From Eubacterium sp. UBA5416 (GTDB taxonomy: Bacteria > Bacillota > Clostridia > Lachnospirales > Lachnospiraceae): a DNA stretch of 47,149 nt. The stretch spans positions 1-47,149 of the forward strand of contig DHNM01000010.1 in assembly GCA_002409525.1 (NCBI GenBank). The letters run 5' to 3'. Position numbers and translations under genes: made by a program. The notes under the pieces were generated by a model. It was given only the letters and a program-made list of their open reading frames with translations. It did not search any database and was not told where the DNA came from. Positions 7,974 through 17,023 of this stretch are shown one piece after another; within the stretch, counting starts at the first letter, position 1, and every line of letters begins with the position of its first letter.

Positions 7974-8603
7974 ATGGCAGATATAGTAATCGACAATCTT
8001 GTACTGGGAATAATAGCTACAAACTGCTATTTGCTAATGAATAAAGAGACTCGAGAACTCGTTATCATAGATCCGGCAGCACAGGCTGATACTATCGAGA
8101 ATTTAGTACAGAAAATGAAGGCAGAACCGGCGGCAGTCTTATTGACTCATGGACATTTTGATCATATGCTGGCAGCGGAAGGGCTGAAGAATAGATTCAG
8201 CATTCCTGTTTATGCATTTGAACGGGAGCAGGAAATTTTGGAAAATGCAGAGGATAATCTCTCAGACAGATGGGCGAAAGCATATACGATGAAAGCCGAC
8301 TATCTGATGAAGGATAAAGAGGAGCTGAATCTTGCGGGAATCCGCTTCCATGTCATTTATACACCTGGTCATACGAAGGGAAGTGTCTGTTTCTATCTTC
8401 CGGATGAGGGTGTATTATTTTCGGGTGATACTTTATTTGCCGAAGGTTATGGCAGAACTGACCTGCCAACCGGAAGTATAACACAGATGAAAGAGAGTAT
8501 TTCCGCTCTTCTGACCACACTTCCATCGGAGACAAAAGTTTATCCGGGTCATGGCCGGACTACGGAGATTTCTGTTGAAAAGAGGTATAACCCTCTTGCT
8601 TAA
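7974..8603 (+). CDS. MBL-fold hydrolase (glyoxalase II-like)
   Basis: A 209-residue metallo-beta-lactamase-fold protein with the metal-binding motif THGHFDH (residues 58-64), a second ligand region TPGHTKGS, and FSGDTLF and PGHGRTT near the C-terminus. It is shorter than true GloB because it lacks the C-terminal glyoxalase helical domain, so the substrate is not defined; thioester hydrolysis is possible. It starts 4 nt after rel and its end overlaps the start of hemZ by 8 nt. This family is very often found between rel and hemZ in Lachnospiraceae. Confidence 0.85.
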   Translation: MADIVIDNLVLGIIATNCYLLMNKETRELVIIDPAAQADTIENLVQKMKAEPAAVLLTHGHFDHMLAAEGLKNRFSIPVYAFEREQEILENAEDNLSDRWAKAYTMKADYLMKDKEELNLAGIRFHVIYTPGHTKGSVCFYLPDEGVLFSGDTLFAEGYGRTDLPTGSITQMKESISALLTTLPSETKVYPGHGRTTEISVEKRYNPLA

Positions 8604-10071
8604 TTTAAGTTTAAAACTGAACAAAAGAGATTTTGAGTATGACATTTACTCGCTAATCCGTGCTTTTTATCCCGGAAGTACCATTAAGATATGGTATGAG
8701 GGGGAGGAGGAGCCGATCGGTGATTATTCGTATCAATACCTGGTAGAGTATGAAGAGAGTTCTATAACATTCCTCGTATTTGATCAGAATCATGAGATCA
8801 GCAGATCGATTACGCGGATATCCGGACAGGCTGATCGGAGAGAACGGAAAAATTATGTAAAAAAGCTTGTCTATAAAGCACTTGTAAAGATCACAGGAAG
8901 AGAGCTCCCATGGGGTGATCTGACAGGGATAAGACCTTCCAAGATTGTGATGGGACTGCTTGAGGATGGAAAGACGAATTTAGAGGCTGCTTCACTCATG
9001 AGGGACACCTACAGCATCAGTCCTGAAAAAACCGCACTGGCAATTACAGTAGCCAACAGGGAGAGGGAAATCCTAAAGAAGATCAACTATAAAGACGGAT
9101 ATAGTCTTTATGTTGGGATTCCATTCTGCCCGTCCATCTGTCTGTATTGTTCCTTTGGCTCACATCCGATTGACCAGTGGTCTTATATGGTAGAACCTTA
9201 TCTTGACGCTCTATGCAGAGAATTGAAATATATTGCTTCAAAGATGAGGGGACGCCCCTGTGATACCATCTATATCGGCGGGGGAACGCCGACCACGCTT
9301 TCTCCTGATCAGCTGGAAAGACTTCTGAAACTTATTCAGAGTGAATTTCCCATGGAAGAGGTAAGCGAATTCACGGTTGAGGCCGGTAGACCGGACACCA
9401 TTACCAGAGAAAAGCTGGAAGTACTTAGGGATTATCCGGTAACACGAATTTCCATCAATCCACAGACAATGAATCAGGAGACACTGGATCTGATCGGGAG
9501 ACGGCATACGGTGGAAGATATCGTTTCCAAATATCAGCTGGCACGCGAAATGGGATTTGACAACATCAATATGGATTTAATCGTAGGTCTGCCGGGAGAG
9601 CATAAGGAACACGCTGCTCATACATTAGAGAGGATAAAGCTTTTGAATCCTGACAGTATGACAGTGCACTCTCTGGCGCTTAAGAGGGCAGCCAGACTGA
9701 ATCTGTTTAAGGATAAGTATAAGGAAATCTCATTCGAAAACAGTCAGGAAATTATGCAGATGACAGCAGATTCTGCGCGTGAGATGAAGATGGATCCCTA
9801 CTATCTGTACCGGCAGAAAGACATCGCCGGAAATTTTGAAAATGTAGGTTACGCGAAACTTGACAAAGAGGGTATTTACAATATACTAATAATGGAAGAA
9901 AAGCAGACCATTATGGCGGCAGGAGCAGGTGCTTCCACAAAATTTGTCTTCCAAAATGGAAAACGTACGATACGTGCCGAGAATGTCAAAGATATAAAAA
10001 ATTATGTGGAGAGAATTGATGAAATGCTTGAACGAAAAGAAGCCGGAATTAAAGAATTATCAACACAGTAA
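8596..10071 (+). CDS. hemZ: Oxygen-independent coproporphyrinogen-III-oxidase-like radical SAM enzyme HemZ
   Basis: A HemN/HemZ-family radical SAM protein of 491 residues from the TTG at 8596, chosen because AGAGG lies 9 nt upstream and the family N-terminus (LxLNKRDFEYDIYSL) begins here; an ATG at 8551 would give a longer 506-residue form deeper in the MBL gene. The cluster motif CPSICLYC (residues 178-185) follows YVGIPF, and GGGTPTTL is the SAM-binding glycine motif. HemZ has an extra N-terminal domain relative to HemN, seen here as about 165 residues before the cluster. True HemN activity has been questioned for such clostridial proteins, so the oxidative decarboxylation assignment is by family only. 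Confidence 0.85.
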   Translation: MLNLSLKLNKRDFEYDIYSLIRAFYPGSTIKIWYEGEEEPIGDYSYQYLVEYEESSITFLVFDQNHEISRSITRISGQADRRERKNYVKKLVYKALVKITGRELPWGDLTGIRPSKIVMGLLEDGKTNLEAASLMRDTYSISPEKTALAITVANREREILKKINYKDGYSLYVGIPFCPSICLYCSFGSHPIDQWSYMVEPYLDALCRELKYIASKMRGRPCDTIYIGGGTPTTLSPDQLERLLKLIQSEFPMEEVSEFTVEAGRPDTITREKLEVLRDYPVTRISINPQTMNQETLDLIGRRHTVEDIVSKYQLAREMGFDNINMDLIVGLPGEHKEHAAHTLERIKLLNPDSMTVHSLALKRAARLNLFKDKYKEISFENSQEIMQMTADSAREMKMDPYYLYRQKDIAGNFENVGYAKLDKEGIYNILIMEEKQTIMAAGAGASTKFVFQNGKRTIRAENVKDIKNYVERIDEMLERKEAGIKELSTQ

Positions 10072-10654
10072 TCAGCGAAAAAATATGCTCCAGTATTCTC
10101 TGGCAGAACAAATAGCGCATGGCATGGACGTCAGCAATATGGCTTATGATGTTGCGGAAAAACTGGGATACAAGAAAGAGGAGTGCTATGAACTGGCTGT
10201 GGCGGGAATCCTGCATGATATCGGAAAAATCGTTCTTGAGAAAGAAATTGGTGATAAGCCACTCATTGTCGAAGAGATGAAAGTTGTACGTATGCATCCG
10301 GTTGAAAGCTATGATGTGGTAAAGAAACAGGGATACTCGGATTTTATACAGCAAAGTGTGCTGCATCATCATGAGAATTATGATGGCAGCGGTTACCCGG
10401 ACCATTTATTCGGAGATGACATTCCATATGGAGGACGTATTTTAAGAGTCTGTGATGTTTACTGTGCCCTGACTTCTGACAGACCCTATCGAAAGGCCTA
10501 TGATCATGAAACAGCGATCAAATTTATGGTTGAGGATATTCGAAACTTCGATCTGAAAATATTTTTGGCGTTTCAGAAGATAATACATGAAAACAATCGG
10601 AAAGCAATCATATTAGGTGATCTTACCGTTGACGAGAGAGGAGATTTTGTATAA
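10019..10654 (+). CDS. HD-GYP-type phosphohydrolase
   Basis: A 211-residue single-domain protein with HDIGK (residues 66-70) and the extended motif HHHENYDGSGYP (116-127) that defines HD-GYP domains, a class that includes cyclic-di-GMP phosphodiesterases. There is no attached sensor or receiver domain. The start is uncertain: ATG 10019 has GGAGAG 5 nt upstream but overlaps hemZ by 53 nt; ATG 10085 avoids the overlap but has no clear ribosome binding site. The stop codon overlaps the hisS start (TAATG), so translational coupling is likely. Substrate not shown; c-di-GMP is inferred from the motif. Confidence 0.75.
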   Translation: MKCLNEKKPELKNYQHSNQRKNMLQYSLAEQIAHGMDVSNMAYDVAEKLGYKKEECYELAVAGILHDIGKIVLEKEIGDKPLIVEEMKVVRMHPVESYDVVKKQGYSDFIQQSVLHHHENYDGSGYPDHLFGDDIPYGGRILRVCDVYCALTSDRPYRKAYDHETAIKFMVEDIRNFDLKIFLAFQKIIHENNRKAIILGDLTVDERGDFV

Positions 10655-11910
10655 TGGCTTTAAAGAAAAAACCTGTGACAGGAATGAAGGATATTCTGCC
10701 TTCCGAGATGGAGATACGGGATTATGTAATCCGTCTGATCAAGGAAACCTATGGCTCTTTTGGATTTTCTTCGATTGAAGCACCCTGTGTGGAACACCTT
10801 TCGAATTTGAACAGTAAACAGGGAGGGGAAAATGAAAAGTTAATCTTTAAGATATTGAAAAGAGGAAATAAATTAAAGATTAACGAAGCAGAAAGTGAGT
10901 CTGATCTTACCGAAGAAGGACTGCGTTATGATCTTACGGTTCCACTTAGCCGTTATTACTCAAATCACGCGAATGAACTTTCAAGCCCTTTTAAAGCGCT
11001 GCAGATGGGAAATGTCTGGAGAGCTGACCGCCCGCAGAGAGGACGTTTCCGTCAGTTTATGCAATGTGATATAGATATATTGGGCGAACCGAGTAATCTG
11101 GCTGAGATTGAACTTATCTTGGCCACCACCACCCTTCTCGGAAAACTGGATTTCAGGGATTTCACAATCCGTATCAATGAACGACGAATCTTAAAAGCGA
11201 TGGCAGAATACAGCGGATTTGATAAAGATACATTTGATACGGTCTTTATTACTCTCGATAAAATGGACAAGATTGGTCTTGCAGGTGTTGCTGAGGAATT
11301 GAAAAAAGAGGGATTTGATAAAGACGCTGTTTCCAGATATATGAAATTATTTCAGAATGTAACCGGGGATACTTCTGGTATCATATTTATTAAGGATACC
11401 CTGGGGGATTTCCTGGATCAGGATGTAGTAGACAGTCTTACTACAATTATTGAGACGGTAGATAGATTAAAAAGTGTAGATTTTAAAATTGTCTTTGATC
11501 CTACGCTGGTTCGCGGAATGTCCTATTATACCGGGACAATTTTTGAGATTTCTATGGAAGAGTTCGGAGGTTCTGTCGGCGGTGGCGGACGTTATGATGA
11601 GATGATAGCAAAGTTTACGGGGAATAAGGTTCCGGCATGCGGATTCTCCATAGGTTTTGAACGTATTGTAATGCTTTTGCTGGAAAGGGAATTCAAAATT
11701 CCGGATGCATCGATGAAGAAGGCTTATCTGATAGAGAAAAATATGCCTTCAGCCCGGGTGGCCGATATTTTGGCAAAGGCAGCGGATGAGCGAAAATCCG
11801 GTTTATCTGTTCAGGTCTCCATGATGAAGAAAAATAAAAAGTTTCAGAAAGAGCAGCTGAAATCTGAGGGATATCATGAAATCTGTGAATTTTTCACGGA
11901 TAGGATGTAG
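10654..11910 (+). CDS. hisS: Histidine--tRNA ligase
   Basis: A 418-residue class II aminoacyl-tRNA synthetase. Seen: the KKPVTGMKDILP N-terminus, motif 1 region IEAPCVEHL, motif 2 (GNVWRADRPQRGRFRQF) and the histidine-specific signature LVRGMSYYTGTIFE, followed by motif 3 (GFSIGFERIVMLL). The C-terminal anticodon-binding domain is short but present. It charges tRNA-His in the cytosol. ATG overlaps the upstream stop by 1 nt, and GAGAGGAG lies upstream. The usual partner aspS does not follow; a terminator does. Confidence 0.95.
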   Translation: MALKKKPVTGMKDILPSEMEIRDYVIRLIKETYGSFGFSSIEAPCVEHLSNLNSKQGGENEKLIFKILKRGNKLKINEAESESDLTEEGLRYDLTVPLSRYYSNHANELSSPFKALQMGNVWRADRPQRGRFRQFMQCDIDILGEPSNLAEIELILATTTLLGKLDFRDFTIRINERRILKAMAEYSGFDKDTFDTVFITLDKMDKIGLAGVAEELKKEGFDKDAVSRYMKLFQNVTGDTSGIIFIKDTLGDFLDQDVVDSLTTIIETVDRLKSVDFKIVFDPTLVRGMSYYTGTIFEISMEEFGGSVGGGGRYDEMIAKFTGNKVPACGFSIGFERIVMLLLEREFKIPDASMKKAYLIEKNMPSARVADILAKAADERKSGLSVQVSMMKKNKKFQKEQLKSEGYHEICEFFTDRM

Positions 11911-11949
11911 AAAAGGCAGCTTCCAGCTGCTTTGAATATGATTCGTGAT

Positions 11950-11998
11950 AAAAAGACAAGTGTAGGCAGTTATTTTCTCTGCTGACACTCGTCTTTTT
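11950..11998. terminator. Bidirectional terminator between hisS and the convergent ABC transporter
   Basis: AAAAAGAC-A-AGTGT-AG-GCAG pairs with CTGC-TG-ACACT-C-GTCTTTTT. The A-run on the left and T-run on the right allow it to work in both directions. A smaller hairpin (GCAGCT/AGCTGC, 11917-11931) follows the hisS stop. Confidence 0.8.
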
Positions 11999-12026
11999 AT
12001 GTTTTAATAAGGGTAACTACAGAATC

Positions 12027-12827
12027 TTATTTTTTATTATAGTACCATTTTTCAATCAGGCATACTCCCTGATAAAGAATCATTGCGATAATACATAGAA
12101 TGATGATGGAAAGAATTAGCCAGTCAAGTTTAAATACCTGGCTTGAATAAATGATCAGATAGCCAAGTCCCTGTCTTGCTCCGATGAATTCACCTATGAT
12201 GACGCCTACCAGACAGAGGCCGATGTCAACCTTTAAGGCGCTGAGCAGATAAGGAGTGGAAGCCGGAAGTACTACCTTAGTCAGCACTTTATACCTTCCG
12301 CCTCCCAGGGTATAAATCAATTTCATTTTCTCCTGACTGACTTCCTGAAATCCCTGAAACAGGCTGATAATCGATCCAAATACAGCCACGGACATGCCTG
12401 CGATAATAATGGTCTTCATATTGGCGCCCAGCCATACGATCAGCAGAGGAGCAAGCGCCGATTTCGGAAGCGAATTTAAAACAACCAGATATGGTTCCAT
12501 TACTTCGGCGAATCGTGGAAACAGCCAGAGGCAGACAGCTGTCACAACTGTAAAAATGATTGTCAGGGCAAAACTCACTAATGTCTCAGCCAGTGTTACG
12601 CCTATATGCAGGAACAGATTGTGCTCTCGCACCATGTCATAAAACGTTTTGATCACCTTCACCGGACTGCTGAAGATAAAGGAGTCAATCCATCCAAAAT
12701 CTGAAGCACACTGCCATAACAGGATAAATGCAAGCAGCAGAAAGACACGAAAAAAACGAACCTGGTATTTTCTGGATAGCTGTTTTTTAAGATATGCTTC
12801 CTGGGTGGTACACGTCTTTGCTTTCAT
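12027..12827 (-). CDS. ABC transporter permease, NMT1/SsuC-like
   Basis: A 266-residue membrane protein with about six transmembrane segments and an EAA-like cytoplasmic loop (around LIYTLGGGRYKVLTKVVLPASTPYL), typical of BPD_transp_1 permeases for sulfonates, nitrate, taurine or thiamine precursors (SsuC/TauC/ThiX). It overlaps the upstream ATPase gene by 41 nt, so the two are cotranscribed. No substrate-binding protein is adjacent and no TPP riboswitch is visible upstream, so the substrate cannot be named. Confidence 0.85.
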   Translation of the reverse strand: MKAKTCTTQEAYLKKQLSRKYQVRFFRVFLLLAFILLWQCASDFGWIDSFIFSSPVKVIKTFYDMVREHNLFLHIGVTLAETLVSFALTIIFTVVTAVCLWLFPRFAEVMEPYLVVLNSLPKSALAPLLIVWLGANMKTIIIAGMSVAVFGSIISLFQGFQEVSQEKMKLIYTLGGGRYKVLTKVVLPASTPYLLSALKVDIGLCLVGVIIGEFIGARQGLGYLIIYSSQVFKLDWLILSIIILCIIAMILYQGVCLIEKWYYNKK

Positions 12828-13587
12828 GATTATTCAACTCCTTCCATATCGTATTAAAATAGTTTTTAAATGCAGGAGCATTCCGAGAGGACATCGGTGT
12901 TCTGTTTTTAATTCCCATATCTATGGTAACAATAGATTTTACAACGGCTGGCCGGCTGGACAACACAACAACATGATCTGCCATGCTGATTGCTTCTGAG
13001 ATATCATGTGTGACAAGTAAAGCGGTTTTTTTCTGTGCTTTTAAGATCTGGCCGATATCATCCGCAACGGATAATCTCGTCTGATAGTCCAAAGCCGAAA
13101 AAGGCTCATCCAGCAGCAATAATGCAGGTTCAAGAGCCAGCGTACGGATCAGAGCCGCTCTTTGGCGCATGCCTCCGGACAATTGTGAGGGTCTGGCATC
13201 CCGAAACTCATCTAATCCGTAAGTATTGAGCATTTCATCAACCTTTGCTTTTGTTTCATCGTTTAATTTGTTTTGTATTTCCAGTCCCAGAATTACATTG
13301 CGATATATCGTTCTCCACTCAAAAAGATGATCTTTCTGCAGCATATATCCGATATTAATGTCGGACTGTTTCAGCGGTTTCCCATTAATAAAAATAGAAC
13401 CAGATCCTGGCTCCAGTAAACCAGAAATCAGGTTCAGAATTGTACTTTTACCGCATCCGCTGGGGCCGACAACGGCAACGAAATCACCTTCTTCGACCGT
13501 AAAATTTATATCGGTGAGGGCTTTTGTTTCACCTTCCATACTATGATAAGAAAAGCATATATTTTTTAGCTCTAATAGTGGTTCCAT
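12787..13587 (-). CDS. ABC transporter ATP-binding protein, SsuB/TauB-like
   Basis: A 266-residue ATPase with Walker A GPSGCGKST (residues 41-49), signature LSGGMRQR, Walker B ALLLLDEPFSALD and the His switch VTHDISEA, most like the nitrate/sulfonate/taurine subfamily. The start used is the ATG at 13587 because GGGGAGGA lies immediately upstream and the family N-terminus begins here; an upstream in-frame ATG would add 21 residues. First gene of a two-gene minus-strand operon with the permease; it diverges from queH. Confidence 0.88.
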   Translation of the reverse strand: MEPLLELKNICFSYHSMEGETKALTDINFTVEEGDFVAVVGPSGCGKSTILNLISGLLEPGSGSIFINGKPLKQSDINIGYMLQKDHLFEWRTIYRNVILGLEIQNKLNDETKAKVDEMLNTYGLDEFRDARPSQLSGGMRQRAALIRTLALEPALLLLDEPFSALDYQTRLSVADDIGQILKAQKKTALLVTHDISEAISMADHVVVLSSRPAVVKSIVTIDMGIKNRTPMSSRNAPAFKNYFNTIWKELNNHESKDVYHPGSIS

Positions 13588-13673
13588 ATTTCCTCCCCGT
13601 GTTTTTATGATATATATTAAGATATGCATAGCACGAAAGCCGAGTGACAATATAGGGATAAGCTACCTGACAA

Positions 13674-13696
13674 TTGACAGAAAGGAAAATATATGT
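13674..13696 (+). promoter_or_regulatory. Candidate -35 with extended -10 upstream of queH
   Basis: TTGACA at 13674-13679 is followed about 17 nt later by TGT-GATGAT, an extended -10 form with a weak hexamer just beyond this interval. Assignment is tentative. Confidence 0.4.
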
Positions 13697-13742
13697 GATG
13701 ATAACTCAAGGCAGATAAGAAGAAAGTACAGGTGAACATTCT

Positions 13743-14351
13743 ATGGCAAATGTAAGAAACTATCAAAAAGAACTGGAGAGGGTGATTGACAGGCATCAGA
13801 GTAAGGGAGAAGTTCCTGATTTACTTCTGCACAGTTGTTGTGCTCCCTGCAGCAGTTACGTGTTGGAGTATCTTTCAAATTACTTTAAGATCACTTTGTT
13901 TTATTATAATCCGAATATTTATCCCGAGGAGGAGTATCGGACCAGGCTTCATGAGCAGAAGCGGCTGATTTCGGAACTTCCGACGAAATATCCGGTGCGT
14001 TTTATCGAAGGCACCTATGAACCGGAAAGATTCTTTGAGATGGCAAAGGGCATGGAGCAGATTCCGGAGGGCGGCGAGAGATGCTTTAAATGCTATGAAC
14101 TCCGGCTTCGCGAGGCGGCTTCACAGGCGAAGAAATCAGGATGTGATTATTTTACAACAACATTATCAATCAGTCCTATGAAAAATGCTCACAAACTAAA
14201 TGAGATTGGTGAGAAAATACAGGAAGAAATGGAAGTTTTTTATTTGAACTCTGATTTTAAAAAGAAGGAAGGTTACAAACGTTCTATAGAGCTATCTAGG
14301 GAATATCATCTTTATCGCCAAAATTTTTGTGGCTGTATCTATTCAAGGTAA
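13743..14351 (+). CDS. queH: Epoxyqueuosine reductase QueH
   Basis: A 202-residue DUF208 protein. The cysteine pattern of QueH is complete: CCAPC (residues 32-36), CFKC (114-117) and a C-terminal CGC (196-198), expected to bind a 4Fe-4S cluster and a second metal. It performs the last step of queuosine biosynthesis, reducing epoxyqueuosine in the tRNA wobble position, and is the oxygen-independent alternative to QueG. The ATG has AGGTGA upstream. It stands alone; no other queuosine genes are in the window. Divergent from the NMT1-type transporter. Confidence 0.93.
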   Translation: MANVRNYQKELERVIDRHQSKGEVPDLLLHSCCAPCSSYVLEYLSNYFKITLFYYNPNIYPEEEYRTRLHEQKRLISELPTKYPVRFIEGTYEPERFFEMAKGMEQIPEGGERCFKCYELRLREAASQAKKSGCDYFTTTLSISPMKNAHKLNEIGEKIQEEMEVFYLNSDFKKKEGYKRSIELSREYHLYRQNFCGCIYSR

Positions 14352-14373
14352 AATTTATAGCTTAACATGACAA

Positions 14374-14402
14374 TTGACGTATGTAAGCGTAAATGTTAAA
14401 AT
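14374..14402 (+). promoter_or_regulatory. Promoter of argH
   Basis: TTGACG (14374-14379), 17-nt spacer, TAAAAT (14397-14402). No clear ARG box is seen around it, unlike the amino-acid transporter promoter near 38.1 kb. Confidence 0.65.
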
Positions 14403-14433
14403 TAGTGAAAAGGAAGAGAAAAGAGGGACTACT

Positions 14434-15828
14434 ATGGCACAGCTTTGGGGAGGTCGTTTTACTAAACAAACGGATCAAATTGTATATGATTTTAATGCGT
14501 CCATTAGATTTGATAAAAAGCTCTGTGAACAGGATATCCGGGGAAGCATCGCTCATGCGAAGATGCTTGCAAAGCAGCATATTCTTACAGAAGAAGAGAG
14601 CGATGATATTATTTCTGGTCTAAAAGAGATTTTAATGGATGTGAAATCCGGAAAACTTGAGATTACCGGAGAATATGAAGACATCCACAGTTTTGTTGAA
14701 GAAAACCTGACTCGCCGAATAGGGGACGCCGGAAAAAAACTGCATACCGGACGAAGCCGCAATGATCAGGTTGCACTGGATATGAAATTATATGTCAGGG
14801 ATGAAATTGACGAAACAGATGCCCGGCTTAAGAATCTGCTGGACACGATTGAGCATTTGATGGAGGAGAACCTCCATACCTATATGCCGGGATTCACACA
14901 TCTTCAGAAGGCTCAGCCGGTTACTCTGGCTCACCACATGGGAGCTTATTTTGAGATGTTTAAGAGAGACCGGGGACGTCTGCATGATATATATAAAAGA
15001 ATGAATTTCTGTCCGCTCGGAGCGGGTGCTCTTGCGGGGACTACATATCCTTTGGATCGTGATTACACAGCCAGCCTCCTTGGGTTTGACGGTCCCACGT
15101 TAAACAGTATGGATTCGGTTTCTGACCGTGATTACCTGATTGAACTTTTGTCCGCAATTTCCACAATTATGATGCATCTGTCGAGATTCTCTGAGGAAAT
15201 TATCACCTGGAACACGAATGAATATCAGTTTGTGGAACTGGATGATTCTTACAGTACAGGCAGTTCCATTATGCCTCAGAAGAAAAACCCTGATATTGCC
15301 GAACTGGTGCGGGGAAAAACAGGGCGCGTTTACGGAGCTCTGATGTCTGTACTTACGATGATGAAAGGGCTTCCCCTCGCATATAACAAAGATATGCAGG
15401 AAGATAAGGAGCTGACGTTTGACGCCATCGATACAGTCAAGAATTGTCTGGTGCTGTTTAACGGGATGCTGTCCACGATAAGATTCAATACAGAAAACAT
15501 GGAAAAATCGGCGAAAAAAGGATTTACGAATGCAACAGATGCGGCCGATTATCTGGTTGGGAAGGGAGTTCCTTTCCGTGACGCACATGGAATTGTAGGT
15601 CGGCTTGTCCTGTATTGCATTGAAAAAGAAATCTCTCTGGATGATATGACACTTGAGGAATATCAGTCAGTCAGCCCTGTATTTGAGGATGATATCTACG
15701 AGGCAGTCAGCATGAAAAACTGTGTTGAACGCCGAAATACCATCGGAGCACCCGGAGCACAGGCGATGGAGGCCGTGATCAGGGAAAATAAATTATATCT
15801 CAGTAAAAACTGGAAAGAATCGAGGTAA
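14434..15828 (+). CDS. argH: Argininosuccinate lyase
   Basis: A 464-residue fumarase/aspartase-superfamily enzyme that cleaves argininosuccinate to arginine and fumarate, the last step of arginine synthesis. The start ATG at 14434 gives the family N-terminus MAQLWGGRFT and has AGAGGG 6 nt upstream; an upstream in-frame TTG is part of the promoter. The signature GSSIMPQKKNPD with the catalytic serine loop is present, as are GRSRNDQ and THLQKAQP. argG is not in the window; asd follows after 6 nt, so the two are likely cotranscribed. Confidence 0.96.
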   Translation: MAQLWGGRFTKQTDQIVYDFNASIRFDKKLCEQDIRGSIAHAKMLAKQHILTEEESDDIISGLKEILMDVKSGKLEITGEYEDIHSFVEENLTRRIGDAGKKLHTGRSRNDQVALDMKLYVRDEIDETDARLKNLLDTIEHLMEENLHTYMPGFTHLQKAQPVTLAHHMGAYFEMFKRDRGRLHDIYKRMNFCPLGAGALAGTTYPLDRDYTASLLGFDGPTLNSMDSVSDRDYLIELLSAISTIMMHLSRFSEEIITWNTNEYQFVELDDSYSTGSSIMPQKKNPDIAELVRGKTGRVYGALMSVLTMMKGLPLAYNKDMQEDKELTFDAIDTVKNCLVLFNGMLSTIRFNTENMEKSAKKGFTNATDAADYLVGKGVPFRDAHGIVGRLVLYCIEKEISLDDMTLEEYQSVSPVFEDDIYEAVSMKNCVERRNTIGAPGAQAMEAVIRENKLYLSKNWKESR

Positions 15829-15834
15829 TGCTTT

Positions 15835-16920
15835 ATGGAAAATAAGCTTAAAGTCGGAATACTTGGGGCAACCGGTATGGTTGGACAGAGATTTATTACG
15901 CTGCTTGAAAATCATCCGTGGTTTGAGGTGGCATGTGTTGCGGCCAGCCCTAGAAGTGCGGGAAAGACCTATGAAAGGGCAGTAAGTGGAAGATGGAAGA
16001 TGAATACACCTGTTCCGAACGCAGTGAAGAATCTGGTCGTAGTCGACGTTAATGATATCAAACACGTCTCTTCCTCTGTTGACTTTGTTTTCTCCGCGGT
16101 CGATATGTCAAAAGATGAGATTCGCACGATTGAGGAGAAATATGCTATATCCGAGACACCGGTTGTGTCCAATAACAGTGCACACAGATGGACTCCGGAT
16201 GTTCCGATGGTAGTACCTGAGATCAATCCTGAGCATTTTGCAGTGATTCCTTCGCAGAGAAAGAGGCTTGGCACAAAGCGCGGATTCGTGGCGGTAAAAC
16301 CAAACTGCTCCATTCAAAGTTATGCGCCGGTGTTGACAGCGTGGAGGGAATTCGAACCATACGAAGTGGTCGTTACAACTTATCAGGCTATCTCCGGTGC
16401 CGGAAAGACGTTTAAAGACTGGCCGGAGATGGAAGGCAATGTCATTCCCTATATCGGCGGAGAAGAAGAAAAATCTGAGTTGGAGCCGCTGCGCCTTTGG
16501 GGAAAAGTCGTGGACGGGAAAATTGAAAAGGCAGATAAACCTGTGATTACCAGCCAGTGCATTCGTGTTCCTGTCCTGAATGGACATACGGCAGCAGTAT
16601 TTGTAAAGTTCAGAAAAAGTCCGACAAAAGATCAGTTAATTGATAGAATCAACAGTTTTCACGGGCTTCCGCAGGAGCTAGATCTGCCAAGTGCACCGAA
16701 GCAGTTTATCCGCTATATGGGAGAAGCTGATCGTCCACAGGTCAGAATGGATGTGGATTACGAAAATGGTATGGGTATATCGGTAGGACGTCTTCGCAGA
16801 GACACCGTATATGACTGGAAATTTGTCGGCTTGTCACACAATACAGTTCGGGGTGCAGCCGGCGGAGCAATATTGTGTGCTGAAACGCTGATGGCCAAAG
16901 GATATATTGAGAAGAAATAA
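15835..16920 (+). CDS. asd: Aspartate-semialdehyde dehydrogenase (archaeal/fungal-type)
   Basis: A 361-residue NADP-dependent enzyme that reduces aspartyl phosphate to aspartate semialdehyde for lysine, threonine and methionine synthesis. The Rossmann motif GATGMVGQRF is at residues 11-20 and the catalytic cysteine is C158 in PNCSIQ. The segments SNNSAHRW and VPEINPEH and the overall length place it with the archaeal/yeast-like ASADH branch rather than the E. coli type. It is 6 nt downstream of argH and followed by a good terminator. Confidence 0.93.
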   Translation: MENKLKVGILGATGMVGQRFITLLENHPWFEVACVAASPRSAGKTYERAVSGRWKMNTPVPNAVKNLVVVDVNDIKHVSSSVDFVFSAVDMSKDEIRTIEEKYAISETPVVSNNSAHRWTPDVPMVVPEINPEHFAVIPSQRKRLGTKRGFVAVKPNCSIQSYAPVLTAWREFEPYEVVVTTYQAISGAGKTFKDWPEMEGNVIPYIGGEEEKSELEPLRLWGKVVDGKIEKADKPVITSQCIRVPVLNGHTAAVFVKFRKSPTKDQLIDRINSFHGLPQELDLPSAPKQFIRYMGEADRPQVRMDVDYENGMGISVGRLRRDTVYDWKFVGLSHNTVRGAAGGAILCAETLMAKGYIEKK

Positions 16921-16949
16921 GAATATGAACAGGCTGACCTGATAAGAGG

Positions 16950-16982
16950 AGAGAGGCCGGATAAAGCCTCTCTTTGTTCTTT
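16950..16982 (+). terminator. Terminator after argH-asd
   Basis: AGAGAGGC (16950-16957) pairs perfectly with GCCTCTCT (16966-16973), loop 8 nt, followed by TTGTTCTTT. Confidence 0.85.
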
Positions 16983-17007
16983 GACAGAACCAGAGAATAG
17001 ATTTGAG

Positions 17008-17016
17008 TGTGATAAT
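17008..17016 (+). promoter_or_regulatory. Extended -10 element directly before the acyltransferase ATG
   Basis: TGT followed by GATAAT (17011-17016), an extended -10. A start 6-8 nt downstream would fall on or next to the ATG at 17024. A TTGACA at 16981-16986 is too far (24 nt) to be its standard -35. No ribosome binding site separates the element from the ATG. Confidence 0.45.
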
Positions 17017-17023
17017 TTAATAT

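Noticed and set aside
13588..13742. TPP riboswitch upstream of the SsuBC-like operon
   Set aside because: The conserved CTGAGA and ACCTGA-GATAATGC core elements are not present on the minus strand.
14374..14434. Longer ArgH start at TTG 14374
   Set aside because: That TTG is the -35 hexamer of a 17-nt-spaced promoter, while ATG 14434 has a good ribosome binding site and the family N-terminus.
15100..15588. Minus-strand open frame within argH
   Set aside because: Shadow of the argH coding sequence; no signals and an implausible His/Ile-rich product.
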